DNA from: Mesorhizobium sp. C432A
Lineage (GTDB): Bacteria; Pseudomonadota; Alphaproteobacteria; Rhizobiales; Rhizobiaceae
Assembly: GCF_030323145.1 (NCBI RefSeq)
Contig: NZ_CP100470.1
Location: 3,265,001-3,329,000, forward strand
Direction: 5' to 3'
DNA length: 64,000 bases
The notes beneath the pieces were generated by a model. It searched no databases, was not told the DNA's origin, and worked only from the letters and a program-made list of their open reading frames with translations. The translations under genes were made by a program, and so were the position numbers. Shown here one piece after another: positions 32,859-41,474 of the stretch. The first letter of the stretch is position 1. Each line of letters starts with the position of its first letter.

Positions 32859-33731
32859 TCAGTGCTTCAGGTGGATCGTCACCCAGCCTTCGCGATGCAA
32901 GGTCCTGACATGCCGGAAATTCTGGCCGACATAGGCCGAGATCACCGCATTGCATTGGCGCTCGAGGATGCCGGACAACACGATCGAGCCGCCGAGGCTG
33001 ATGTGCCTGGCCATCTCAGGCGCCAGCCGCATCAGCGGCCGCGCCAATATGTTGGCGACGATGAGGTCGAAAGGCGCGCGCTTGCCGAAGATCGGGTGGT
33101 GGAAACCGGGCGCCGTCACCGTTTCGACCAGCGCCTTGACGTGGTTGAGGCGGGCATTGGCGGCGGCGACCCTGACGGCGATCGGATCGATGTCGGTCGC
33201 CAGCACCGGAATATGCGCCAGTTTGGCGACGGCGATCGCCAGCACCGCGCTGCCGGTGCCGAGGTCGAGGGCATTCCTGGGACGTTCGCGGCGCACGACC
33301 CGCTCCAGCATTTCGAGGCAGCCGGCCGTGGTGCCGTGATGGCCGGTGCCGAAGGCAAGGCCGGCCTCGATCTCGATGGCCAGTTCGCCGCTGTGGCGCT
33401 TCCTGCGGTCATGCGCGCCATGGACGAAGAAACGTCCAGCGCGCACCGGCTTCAGTCCCTCCAGCGAGCGCGCCACCCAGTCGATGTCGGGCAAAACCTC
33501 GCGCTCGATCGGCTTCGACAGGGACAGTCCGGCAAGGCTGTCCCTTAGCCGCGCCTCAACCGCGTCGACATTGCCGTCGGTGTAGAGCGAAACCTCATAG
33601 ATGTCGCGGTCTTCATCGACTTCGAGCACGGCGATCGGCAGGCCTTCATCCTCGAAAGCCGGCTCGAGCGCGGCAAAGATGCGGTCGGCCTCGATCTTCC
33701 CAGCGATGAAGTGGAGCCTGGTCTGACCCAT
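32859..33731 (-). CDS. prmA: Ribosomal protein L11 methyltransferase
   Basis: 290-residue SAM-dependent methyltransferase modifying L11. The SAM-binding region is [19 protein letters not shown], then [19 protein letters not shown], and the active-site motif is [37 protein letters not shown] is another PrmA hallmark. Start taken at ATG 33731 ([11 protein letters not shown]). An upstream ATG at 33770 lies inside the repeat element and would add 13 unrelated residues. Convergent with nothing; it shares strand with the sco gene upstream. Confidence 0.93.
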   Translation of the reverse strand: MGQTRLHFIAGKIEADRIFAALEPAFEDEGLPIAVLEVDEDRDIYEVSLYTDGNVDAVEARLRDSLAGLSLSKPIEREVLPDIDWVARSLEGLKPVRAGRFFVHGAHDRRKRHSGELAIEIEAGLAFGTGHHGTTAGCLEMLERVVRRERPRNALDLGTGSAVLAIAVAKLAHIPVLATDIDPIAVRVAAANARLNHVKALVETVTAPGFHHPIFGKRAPFDLIVANILARPLMRLAPEMARHISLGGSIVLSGILERQCNAVISAYVGQNFRHVRTLHREGWVTIHLKH

Positions 33732-33750
33732 CAGTTGGTCTCTTGCTTGA

Positions 33751-33813
33751 GCATGATCTCTGGACAACACTTTTCTGTCCGAGAAAACCGGAATCCACGT
33801 TTCGGGATCATGC
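33751..33813. repeat. Intergenic inverted repeat with GCATGATC arms
   Basis: Perfect arms GCATGATC (33751-33758) and GATCATGC (33806-33813) enclose 47 bases containing GAAAACCGGAATCC. It fills nearly all of the prmA-sco gap. From memory, this element class is frequent in Mesorhizobium and other Rhizobiales. A decayed relative lies at 32787-32819. Confidence 0.6.
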
Positions 33814-34389
33814 CTAGCCTGCCGCCAGCCGCTTCAGCTTGGCGATAGCGGTATCGGCGCTTTCGCCATAGGCTATGGTGCCCGAAAACTCGCCCTTGGC
33901 GTTGAGCAGCAGCGCGGAGGCGGTGTGGTCCATCGTGTAATCGCCGTCGCCGGTGTCGACCTTCTTCCAGTAGATGTTGAAGGACTTCGCCATGGCGTGC
34001 ACCTTGTCGGGATCGCCCGATATGCCGACGATGCGGTCGGAGAAATTGCTGACGTAAGTGTTCATCACCGGCGGCGTGTCGCGCTCTGGATCGACTGTAA
34101 CGAAGTAGGCGTTGAGGTTCTTGCCGTCGTCGCCCAGCGTCTTCAGCCAGCCGGCCATTTCGAACAAAGTGGTCGGGCAGACTTCCGGGCAATGGGTGAA
34201 GCCGAAGAAGACGATGCTGGGTTTTCCCCGAAAGGCGGCTTCGGTGATTGGCGCGCCTTTCTGGTCGACCAGCGTGAATGGCGCGCCATACGGTTCGCCA
34301 CCATAGTGGCCGCGATAGAAGTCAAAGGTGAGCCAGCCGATGCCCGCCGCCATCAGAACGAGAATGCCGACCAGAATTGAACGCATCAT
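33814..34389 (-). CDS. Sco/SenC family copper chaperone
   Basis: 191-residue thioredoxin-fold protein anchored by one N-terminal membrane segment (residues 3-22). The copper ligands C67 and C71 are in [10 protein letters not shown], and H155 is in YTMDHTAS. The family delivers copper to the CuA site of cytochrome c oxidase or acts as a periplasmic thiol-disulfide reductase. No oxidase genes are adjacent. Length and ligands are complete, so it should be functional. Confidence 0.92.
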   Translation of the reverse strand: MMRSILVGILVLMAAGIGWLTFDFYRGHYGGEPYGAPFTLVDQKGAPITEAAFRGKPSIVFFGFTHCPEVCPTTLFEMAGWLKTLGDDGKNLNAYFVTVDPERDTPPVMNTYVSNFSDRIVGISGDPDKVHAMAKSFNIYWKKVDTGDGDYTMDHTASALLLNAKGEFSGTIAYGESADTAIAKLKRLAAG

Positions 34390-34571
34390 CAGGAATTGTC
34401 CGTAGCAGAAATCATCGAGCGCCGGATCGGCGCCTCTCTGCCGGCAGTCTTAGCCGGTCGCAGGGGGCAAGGCAAAGATGCCGCGTTGCCGCAACCGGGC
34501 TGGGCGCTACCTTGCAAACAGCTGGCCCTTATCCCACCTGAGACCGGCAAACTGAACCTGAGGAGGCTCCC

Positions 34572-35090
34572 TTGCAAAGACGGACTGGGCAGAGACGGAT
34601 TGGGCAGAAACTGATCGGCGGCGCGCTGGCCGCATGCATTGCCCTTGGCGCCGGTGCCGCAGCGGCAGAGGAAGTCGGCAAGGTCGGCGTCGATTGGGTC
34701 GGCAACGACATCATCGTCGAGGCGATCAAGGATCCCAAGATCGACGGCGTGACCTGCCATGTCTCCTATTTCGACCGCAGCGTCATCGACCGGCTGCACA
34801 AGGGCAACTGGTTCGAGGATCCGTCTGATTCCTCGATCTCCTGCCGCCAGACCGGGCCGATCACCATCGGCGACATCGACACGAGCGAGGGCGGCGAAGA
34901 GGTGTTCAAGCAAGGCATCAGCCTGATCTGGAAGAAGCAGGTGGTGAACCGCATCTACGACAAGAAGAACGAGACGCTGATCTATCTCTCGCATTCGCGC
35001 CAGGTGCAGGACGGCTCGGCGAAAATGTCGGTGACGACCGTGCCGCTGTTCGGCCAGAACGTGGTGTGGACCGGCGGCAAGCCGAAATAG
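34572..35090 (+). CDS. creA: CreA family periplasmic protein
   Basis: 172-residue protein of unknown biochemical role. An N-terminal signal peptide (LIGGALAACIALGAGAAAAEEVG) is followed by the CreA pattern: VGVDWVGNDIIVEAIKDPKIDGVTCHVSYFD, FEDPSDSSISCRQTGPI and a C-terminal VPLFGQNVVW. Two cysteines (in VTCHV and ISCRQ) could form a disulfide. The start is TTG at 34572 directly after a perfect AGGAGG (34561-34566). The family is conserved but poorly characterised. Confidence 0.85.
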   Translation: MQRRTGQRRIGQKLIGGALAACIALGAGAAAAEEVGKVGVDWVGNDIIVEAIKDPKIDGVTCHVSYFDRSVIDRLHKGNWFEDPSDSSISCRQTGPITIGDIDTSEGGEEVFKQGISLIWKKQVVNRIYDKKNETLIYLSHSRQVQDGSAKMSVTTVPLFGQNVVWTGGKPK

Positions 35091-35151
35091 CGGATTCTCC
35101 GGGCGCAACGCGACAATTGCTTCCGCAATTGTGCGGGGGTAAATCCGCCAG

Positions 35152-35793
35152 ATGGACCGTACCGAAAACCTCGTCCTGAAAGATCCCGAGCCGCGCATCC
35201 ATCCGACCGCGGAGCTCAAAGCGTGCAAGCTTGGCCGCTATGCCTCGATCGGCGAACGGGTGGTGCTGCGCGAGGTCAGTGTCGGCGATTTCTCCTATTT
35301 CGAGCGCCACGCCGAGGCGATCTACACGACGATCGGAAAATTCTGCTCGATCGCCGCCAACAGCCGCATCAATGCGCTGGAGCATCCGATCGAGCGGATC
35401 ACGCAGCACAAGCTCAGCTACCGGCCGAACGAGTATTTCCGCTGGCTGGGCGTCGACGCGGCGTTCCGCGCGCGGCGGCAGGCCAAGGCGGTCAGCATCG
35501 GCAACGATGTCTGGATCGGCCATGGCGCCGTCATCATGCCCGGCATCAGCATCGGCAATGGCGCCATCGTCGGCGCCAATTCGGTGGTGACGCGGAATGT
35601 GCCGGCCTACACAATCGTCGCCGGCGTACCGGCGAAGCCGTTGCGCATGCGCTTTCCCTCCGAGATCGCGGCGCGGATCGAAAGCCTCGCCTGGTGGGAC
35701 TGGCCGCCGGAGAAACTCGCCAAAGCGGTTCCCGACATGCAGGCTTTGCCGATTGAGGATTTCCTCGATCGCTGGGAGCAAGAGCATTCCTGA
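35152..35793 (+). CDS. Left-handed beta-helix acetyltransferase, DapH/phosphonate-associated type
   Basis: 213-residue hexapeptide-repeat acyltransferase. Isoleucine-patch repeats run from about residue 20 (LGRYASIGERVVLREVSVGDFSYF) to 155. The core IGNDVWIGHGAVIMPGISIGNGAIVGANSVVTRNVPAYTIVAGVPAKPLRMRF is the xenobiotic-acetyltransferase signature. It resembles the acetyltransferases found in phosphonate (phn) operons, but no phn gene is nearby. Catalytic His may be in HGAVIMPG. Acceptor unknown. A LysR-like gene remnant follows immediately. Confidence 0.82.
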   Translation: MDRTENLVLKDPEPRIHPTAELKACKLGRYASIGERVVLREVSVGDFSYFERHAEAIYTTIGKFCSIAANSRINALEHPIERITQHKLSYRPNEYFRWLGVDAAFRARRQAKAVSIGNDVWIGHGAVIMPGISIGNGAIVGANSVVTRNVPAYTIVAGVPAKPLRMRFPSEIAARIESLAWWDWPPEKLAKAVPDMQALPIEDFLDRWEQEHS

Positions 35794-35794
35794 G

Positions 35795-35857
35795 AGCTCG
35801 CCGCGCGTGCGCGGTTTCATCGACTGGCTGGCCGAAATCCTGGCGCCAAAATTCTGA
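35795..35857 (+). pseudogene. Possible C-terminal remnant of a LysR-type regulator
   Basis: Directly after the acetyltransferase stop, another frame reads SPRVRGFIDWLAEILAPKF and then a stop. R-VR-FIDWLAE is the usual last helix of LysR-family proteins. No other part of a LysR gene is upstream because the acetyltransferase occupies the space. It is best explained as the tail of a gene removed by an insertion or deletion. It is short, so chance similarity is possible. Confidence 0.4.
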
Positions 35858-36172
35858 ACGGCACGTGTCGGGAAGAGTTCCGCCGGTCTGCGGCAACGCA
35901 ACGAACCCCTTCCGCCATGCGGGGGTGGCGCAGCGGAAGGGGCTTGGAGACAAATCCGCCGTGAAGCGGAACGAACAGGTTTTGGCCTGCATGGCGACTT
36001 TGGCAACAAACCGATAAGGCGGCTTTTCACGGCGCTGCGCCTTTGGCGTGCATACAATTGCATCAGCGATGCCATTTGCGACTGGGAACCGGAAGCGGCT
36101 GCCGGTTGTTTATTGTTGGAGCGATGAATGGGCCTCGGTCAGTTTATCGCGCTTGAGCCGTCGAGGATGTGA
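35858..36172. other. Gene-free region with two hairpins
   Basis: 315 bp without a credible gene. One stem pairs CCCCTTCCGC (35906-35915) with GCGGAAGGGG (35933-35942). Another pairs AACCGG with CCGGTT (36087-36107) and is followed by GTTTATTG, like a weak terminator. Nothing else is recognised apart from the ribosome binding sequence of the next gene. Confidence 0.5.
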
Positions 36173-36604
36173 ATGATCGAAAAGCTGTTTACCAGAATCG
36201 CCAACACCGTTTCGCACTTGGCGGGCCTGCCGCCGACTTTCATCGCCTGTTGCGCCATCGTTATCGTCTGGGCGGTAAGCGGGCCATTCTTCGGCTTCTC
36301 CGATACGTGGCAGCTCGTCATCAACACGGGAACGACGATCATCACCTTTCTGATGGTGTTCCTGATTCAGAACACCCAGAACCGCGACGGCGCCGCGGTT
36401 CAGGCCAAGCTCGACGAACTGATCCGCGTCAGCGAGGGCCACAATCATTTCATCGGCATCGAGCACCTGACCGAATCCGAGGTCGAGGAGATCAGAGACA
36501 AATGCGAGCGGGCGGCAAAACGCCATGACCACGAGCTCGCCGAACTGGCGGGCAAGAAGGCCGTCGCGCAAAAGCGCACCGCGAAAAAACGCGCGCCCGC
36601 CTGA
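36173..36604 (+). CDS. Low-affinity iron permease family protein
   Basis: 143-residue membrane protein of the family named after fungal low-affinity iron permease. Two hydrophobic segments lie at about residues 22-40 and 48-66. They are followed by the signature FLIQNTQNRDGAAVQAKLDELIRVS and HNHFIGIEHLTESEVEEI. The lysine-rich C-terminus (KKAVAQKRTAKKRAPA) is odd and probably cytoplasmic. The bacterial members have no proven transport role. GAGGA upstream supports the ATG at 36173. Confidence 0.82.
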   Translation: MIEKLFTRIANTVSHLAGLPPTFIACCAIVIVWAVSGPFFGFSDTWQLVINTGTTIITFLMVFLIQNTQNRDGAAVQAKLDELIRVSEGHNHFIGIEHLTESEVEEIRDKCERAAKRHDHELAELAGKKAVAQKRTAKKRAPA

Positions 36605-36630
36605 GTCTCGGCTTTGGCTGAGTTCGACGA

Positions 36631-37497
36631 TCAGTTTCCCATAAAGGCCGCGAAAGCGTCCTTATGGTCGGGGTGCCAGCGCGAGAGAGCAGGCCGGTTC
36701 TCGATGATGTCGCCGATCGCCCAGGCCATGCGCTTTTCATCGGTCGGCCGCATCACCTCATTGTCGGGGCACAGGATGTAGAAATCCCCACGCGCCAGCG
36801 AAGCCAGCATGAAGTCGACCACCTGCTCGCCGGTCCAGGCGCCAGCCGGTTTTTCGACCGCTCCTTCGGTGAGGCCGGTGAAGGTGAAGCCGGGAATGAG
36901 AAGATGCGCCGCGACCTTCGCGCCCGGCTCGTTGCGCAATGCGTGCGCCAGGCCTTCGGTGAACGTCTTCAATGCCGATTTGGAGACGTTGTAGGCGAGA
37001 TTGCCGGGTGGCGTGGTGATGCCTTGCTTGGAGCCGGTGTTGATGATCAGGCCCGGCTCTCCGGAGGCCAGCATGGCCGGCGCAAAGGCCTCGACGCCAT
37101 GTACGACGCCCCAGAAATTGATGTCGATCAGCCGCTTCCAGGCGTCGCCGTTCTCCCACGGTTTTCCCGGATTGTTGCCGACGCCGGCATTGTTCATGAG
37201 CAGCGATACGGCGCCGAAAGCGGCATGCGTCTTTTCTGCCAGTCGGCCGAGTTCGTCGGCCTTCGACACGTCGGTGGCGACGGCAAGCACGGCATTCTCG
37301 CCGGCGATCGCGGCGACTGCCTGGCGGGCCGCATCGAGGCGCGCGCCGCCAATGTCGGCCAGCACCAGTCTCATGCCCATAGCCGCCAGCCTTTTGGCAG
37401 CGGCAAGCCCGATGCCGCTGGCGCCCCCGGTGATGACGGCGACGTTGCCTCGGCTGAGGGCGGGCAAAGCGGACTGGATTTCGGCGTCGGAGGTCAT
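36631..37497 (-). CDS. SDR family oxidoreductase
   Basis: 288-residue short-chain dehydrogenase. The cofactor motif is TGGASGIGLA (about residues 23-32), followed by MNNAGVGNN, NTGSKQGITT and the catalytic YNVSK. The C-terminal part (YILCPDNEVMRPTDEKRMAWAIGDIIENRPALSRWHPDH) is longer than in minimal SDRs. It resembles proteins annotated as SDR with C-terminal extension. Substrate unknown. Convergent with the iron-permease-family gene. Confidence 0.87.
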   Translation of the reverse strand: MTSDAEIQSALPALSRGNVAVITGGASGIGLAAAKRLAAMGMRLVLADIGGARLDAARQAVAAIAGENAVLAVATDVSKADELGRLAEKTHAAFGAVSLLMNNAGVGNNPGKPWENGDAWKRLIDINFWGVVHGVEAFAPAMLASGEPGLIINTGSKQGITTPPGNLAYNVSKSALKTFTEGLAHALRNEPGAKVAAHLLIPGFTFTGLTEGAVEKPAGAWTGEQVVDFMLASLARGDFYILCPDNEVMRPTDEKRMAWAIGDIIENRPALSRWHPDHKDAFAAFMGN

Positions 37498-37629
37498 GAT
37501 CTTTTTCCTAGGGTTCGGGTGGCGCCGAACTTAGCGCGGGACGCGCATCGTGCAAGGCCGTCCCGCGTGTTCGGGTTGACCGCATCAACGGCGGCTGTGC
37601 ATGCTGCTGCCGAACAGGGAGACTGCCGA

Positions 37630-37911
37630 TTGACCGACTGGGTTGCGATCCTGAAGGAGCAGACCGCCACCGGCGACCAGATGGGCCGCGAGGTGCCGCA
37701 GATGCTTGCCAATCCGGACATAAGCGAAGCGCAGGTGAAGACCTTGTTTTCGGCACTCGAAAAACAGGCCGAGTTCGTCGAGAAATTGCGCATGGCGCTG
37801 GAAAAATTCGGCCATGATTTTTCGATCGTCAAGGCGGCCGAGCGGCTGGAGGAGCGCTATGCCGACCTTGCGGCGTCGGTTGCCGAAAAGCTGAAGGCGA
37901 TGCGCAAGTAG
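37630..37911 (+). CDS. Conserved hypothetical protein, 93 residues
   Basis: A small, mostly helical, charged protein starting LTDWVAILKEQTATGDQMGREVPQ. It has no signal peptide, membrane segment or motif I recognise. Start assigned to TTG at 37630, with AGGGAGA about 9 bases upstream. The reading frame is open much further upstream, but that part is antisense to the SDR gene. Repeating Leu/Ala/Glu spacing (FSALEKQAEFVEKLRMALEKFG) suggests a helical bundle or coiled coil. Codon usage supports coding. Confidence 0.6.
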   Translation: MTDWVAILKEQTATGDQMGREVPQMLANPDISEAQVKTLFSALEKQAEFVEKLRMALEKFGHDFSIVKAAERLEERYADLAASVAEKLKAMRK

Positions 37912-37923
37912 AGACGTCCTACG

Positions 37924-38460
37924 CTACTTTTCCAGCACCCGCGAAAAACGCGTGTCCGGCACGAACCAGACGGCGGCCACCAGCACAAACATCGCAACGC
38001 CGATCCATTGGTTGACGAAGGCAAGCGGGACGGCTGCGGCGTAGAGGGCCACCGAGATCTTGCCCTTGCGGTCATTGCCCAGCGCCTTGGTGGCGAGAAA
38101 GGTGTAGGCGACCGCGCACAGCACCAGGTCGATGCCATAGACGGCGACGGGGACCGGCGCGAAATGGTTCTCGCCCATGAAGGCCGTCGTTGCCGGCATC
38201 AGCGACAACCAGAACAGAAGGTTGAGGTTGGCCCACAGCACGCGGCCGTCGACCCTTTGGACGGTGTGGAACATGTTGTGCAGATTGTTCCAGTAGATGC
38301 CGACATTGATGAACGACAAGACATAGCTGAAAAAGATCGGCCACAGCGGCAGAAGCGCTGAAAAATCCTCGCCATGCGGCACTTTCAGCTCCAGCACCAT
38401 GATGGTGATGATGATGGCGACCACCCCATCGGTGAATGCCTCGACTCTACCTTTTCCCAT
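37924..38460 (-). CDS. TMEM175 family potassium channel (DUF1211)
   Basis: 178-residue membrane protein with about five to six hydrophobic helices. The first carries the TMEM175 signature R-V-E-A-F-T-D-G-V (residues 5-13). FTDGVVAIIITIMVLELKVP is the pore-lining helix, and the segment FINVGIYWNNLHNMFH is a further conserved block. Bacterial members form tetrameric K+-permeable channels. It is divergent from the MFS gene, with a strong palindrome between them. Confidence 0.85.
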   Translation of the reverse strand: MGKGRVEAFTDGVVAIIITIMVLELKVPHGEDFSALLPLWPIFFSYVLSFINVGIYWNNLHNMFHTVQRVDGRVLWANLNLLFWLSLMPATTAFMGENHFAPVPVAVYGIDLVLCAVAYTFLATKALGNDRKGKISVALYAAAVPLAFVNQWIGVAMFVLVAAVWFVPDTRFSRVLEK

Positions 38461-38510
38461 GGTTTCTCCCTCTCGATGGAAAGACGTTAAGCGAGGACTT
38501 CGGGCAAGAC

Positions 38511-38534
38511 CATCCTGACAAGGTTGTCAGGATG
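38511..38534. promoter_or_regulatory. 24-bp palindrome in the TMEM175-MFS divergent gap, likely operator
   Basis: Arms CATCCTGACAA (38511-38521) and TTGTCAGGATG (38524-38534) are perfect complements with only GG between them. Position is 50 bases from the TMEM175 start and 79 from the MFS start. Such symmetry fits a dimeric repressor site serving one or both genes. No regulator gene lies next to it, so the binder is unknown. Confidence 0.55.
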
Positions 38535-38613
38535 AAGTTCGGCGCGTGGAACGGCCATCCTTACATGGACGTTGGGGCGCAATTGGGCGTTGGGCGATTG
38601 GCCGGAGGTTGCC

Positions 38614-39822
38614 ATGACCAGCTATGCCGAGACCACGACGCGCGACAACGGACTCGATGGCCGGCCCGCGATGGCCGCGGTTGCCGCCATGATCGCCGCG
38701 CTGTTCGCCGGCAGCACGGTGCTGACGCCGCTTTACGTCATCTACAAGCAGGCCTTCGGTTTCTCGCAGATCACGCTGACGCTGGTCTACGCCGTCTATG
38801 TCGTCGGCAATCTCGGCGCATTGCTGATGTTCGGGCGCTTGTCCGACGGCATTGGCCGCCGTCCTGCGGCGCTGGCGTCGATGGCCATAGCGGTGGTCAG
38901 CGCGGTGGTGTTCCTGCTGGCCGAGAATGTAGCATGGCTCGATGTCGCCCGCATATTGAGCGGCCTTGGCATCGGCGTCGGCGCGGGAACCGGCACGGCC
39001 TGGCTTGCCGAATTGATCGAAGGTAAGGACAAATCGCGCGCGGCAATCATCGCCACCAGCACCAACTTCGTTGGCCTTGGCCTCGGCGCGCTGGCATCGG
39101 GCCTGCTCGCCGAATATGCGCCCTGGCCGTTGAGACTAACGTTTGCGGTCTATCTTGCCTTGCTGGTGGTGGTGACGCTGCTGATCTGGCGTACCCGCGA
39201 AACCGTGTCCCGGCCGGGCAGGCTGACCGACGTTTCGTTGCGGCCACGGCTATCGGTGCCGAGCGATATCCGCGCTGCCTTCGTGGCGCCGGCGGTCACC
39301 GGTTTCGGCGCCATGGCGCTGGTCGGCTTCTATGCAGCCCTGGCGCCGAGCATCCTGGCGCAGCAACTGCATGTGGCCAACCATGCCGAGGCCGGCGCGC
39401 TGTTCTTTGAACTGTCGATCGTTGCGGCCGCGACCATTCTGGCCACGACCCGACTGTCCAGCCGCGCCGGCATGCTGGCCGCGCTGGCGCTGATGATCCC
39501 GGCCGTAGGGCTGATGGTTGCTGCTCAGTTTTTCGCGTCGATGTCCCTGATGGTTGCCGCCACCGCTGTGTGCGGCGTGGCGGCGGCGCTCGGCTATCGC
39601 GGCGGCCTGCAGGTGGTGAACCAGATCGCACCTGCCGAGCGTCGCGCCGAATTGGTGTCGGCGTTCTTTATCTGCTGCTTCTGCGGCAATGCGCTGCCGG
39701 TGATCGGCATTGGGCTGCTGTCGAGTTGGACCACTCCGACGACGGCAAGCCTGGCCTTCGCCGGCATGATCACGCTGTTCTCTGTCGTAGCGCTGGGGTT
39801 CGGCGTCAAATACGCGCGCTGA
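38614..39822 (+). CDS. MFS transporter
   Basis: 402-residue major facilitator with 12 predicted helices. Motif A appears as FGRLSDGIGRRPAAL after helix 2, and GIGVGAGTGTAWLAELIEG is in helix 4. The ATG at 38614 follows GGAGG at a good distance; longer starts would include the operator. It resembles drug/sugar efflux members but no substrate can be assigned. Ends three bases from the convergent MATE gene. Confidence 0.88.
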   Translation: MTSYAETTTRDNGLDGRPAMAAVAAMIAALFAGSTVLTPLYVIYKQAFGFSQITLTLVYAVYVVGNLGALLMFGRLSDGIGRRPAALASMAIAVVSAVVFLLAENVAWLDVARILSGLGIGVGAGTGTAWLAELIEGKDKSRAAIIATSTNFVGLGLGALASGLLAEYAPWPLRLTFAVYLALLVVVTLLIWRTRETVSRPGRLTDVSLRPRLSVPSDIRAAFVAPAVTGFGAMALVGFYAALAPSILAQQLHVANHAEAGALFFELSIVAAATILATTRLSSRAGMLAALALMIPAVGLMVAAQFFASMSLMVAATAVCGVAAALGYRGGLQVVNQIAPAERRAELVSAFFICCFCGNALPVIGIGLLSSWTTPTTASLAFAGMITLFSVVALGFGVKYAR

Positions 39823-39825
39823 GCC

Positions 39826-41298
39826 TCACCCGTTTGGCGTCTCGGGCGCCATGTTTGCCCGTCCGCGCGGGATGCCGAGGCCGGTGTCGGGCGGCTCGCC
39901 GGCGGCCGGCCGGTCCTCGATCATGTGCATGGTGCGCCAGCGGCCGAAGCGATAATAGGCGGCGGCCAGCACCAGCGAGGTGATCGATCCCGCCGGAAAA
40001 CTCCACCACAGCGCTTCCTCGCCGATGTAGGTCCTGAAGAAGTAGGCAAAGCCGGTACGCACGACCAGCACGGAAATCACCAGAATGATCAGCGGCGGCA
40101 TCACGGCACCGGTGGCGCGCACGGTGGCGAACAGCACGATGGTGACGCCGAACAGGATGAACGACCAGGACGCCACCTTGTTGATGTGGGCTGCAATGTC
40201 GATTGCGGTGCTGTCGCCGCTGAGGAACAGGCCGAGCACCGGCCTGTCGAAGAAGAACAGCAGCGCCACCAGGGCGCCGGTGAGCACCAGGTTGAAGCCG
40301 ACGCCGGACGCCGCGATGCGACCGATGCGGTCCCAGCGCCCGGCGCCGACATTCTGGGCCGCCATCGACGAGACTGCGGCTCCGATCGCCAGTGCAGGCA
40401 TCTGGATATAGGTCCACAGCTGCGCCGCGATGCCGTAGGCGGCGGCGACCTGCGAGCCGTAGGAGTTGACGATGCCCATGACGGTCAGCGCCGCCGCCGA
40501 AATGACGATCATCTGCAGGCCCATCGGCACGCCCTTGAAGACGACGATCCTGAGCAGCGCCGGATCCGGCCGCAGCAGAGCGAGGTTGGCGCCGGCGAGC
40601 CGCAGCGGATGCTTTCTGGCATAAAGCACGACGAGGATGGCGATCACGCTCACTGTCTGGCCGATCAGCGTCGAGGTGGCGGAGCCGGCGATGCCGAGCT
40701 CGGGGAAGGGGCCGATGCCGCGAATGAGCAGCGGATTGAGGATGATGTCGAGCACGACGGCGAGCGCCATGAAGAAGAATGGCGTGCGCGAATCACCCGC
40801 ACCGCGCAGCACCGTCATCACGAAGGACAGAAGATTCATCATCGGCACGGCGACGAAGATGATACGCAGATAGGAGCGCGCCAGCGGCAGCGCATCGGGC
40901 GGGGTGCCCAGTGTGTTGAGGATGGCGTCGACCCAGATCCAGCCGCAGACGGCGAAGATAGCCGAGACGAGGAAGAAGAAGCTGGCGCTGGTGCCGACGA
41001 TGCGCCGCGCCTCGGGCAGGTCGCGGGCGCCGACCGATTGCGCCACCAGGATGGTCGCGGCCATGCCGATCCCGAACACGGTGCCGAGAATCAGGAACAG
41101 CACCAGATTGGCGTTTGAGGTCGCCGTCAGCGCCGATTCACCGAGGAAGCGGCCGACCCAGACGGCGTTGATCGAACCGTTGAGCGACTGCAGCACATTG
41201 GAACCGAGCACCGGAAGCGCGAACAACAGCAGCGTGCGAGGGATTGGGCCGCTGGTGAGATCGCCGGTGCGCCGGCGCGGTGGTATTTTTTCGTCCAT
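39826..41298 (-). CDS. MATE family efflux transporter
   Basis: 490-residue multidrug and toxin extrusion protein with 12 hydrophobic segments. The first helix region has GPIPRTLLLFALPVLGSNVLQSLNGSINAVWVGRFLGESALTA, a MATE hallmark, and the second half repeats it (GVPMGLQMIVISAAALTVMGIVNSYGSQVAAAYGIA). Family members exchange Na+ or H+ for drugs or metabolites. N- and C-termini are polar and cytoplasmic. No adjacent regulator. Confidence 0.9.
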   Translation of the reverse strand: MDEKIPPRRRTGDLTSGPIPRTLLLFALPVLGSNVLQSLNGSINAVWVGRFLGESALTATSNANLVLFLILGTVFGIGMAATILVAQSVGARDLPEARRIVGTSASFFFLVSAIFAVCGWIWVDAILNTLGTPPDALPLARSYLRIIFVAVPMMNLLSFVMTVLRGAGDSRTPFFFMALAVVLDIILNPLLIRGIGPFPELGIAGSATSTLIGQTVSVIAILVVLYARKHPLRLAGANLALLRPDPALLRIVVFKGVPMGLQMIVISAAALTVMGIVNSYGSQVAAAYGIAAQLWTYIQMPALAIGAAVSSMAAQNVGAGRWDRIGRIAASGVGFNLVLTGALVALLFFFDRPVLGLFLSGDSTAIDIAAHINKVASWSFILFGVTIVLFATVRATGAVMPPLIILVISVLVVRTGFAYFFRTYIGEEALWWSFPAGSITSLVLAAAYYRFGRWRTMHMIEDRPAAGEPPDTGLGIPRGRANMAPETPNG

Positions 41299-41474
41299 GG
41301 GCTGTTCGGCGAAGGTTCATCTCAAAGTCCGCCCGGCAATGATCGCCGATTTAACGGACAAGGTCGATGCGGCATCGGAACATCACGCTTAACGCGGCTG
41401 AGGCGATCAGGTTCTCAAAGCTTGCGTAATGGGCTATGGGTCATCGCCGCGAGGGGCCGCAAACCGGGGGGATC

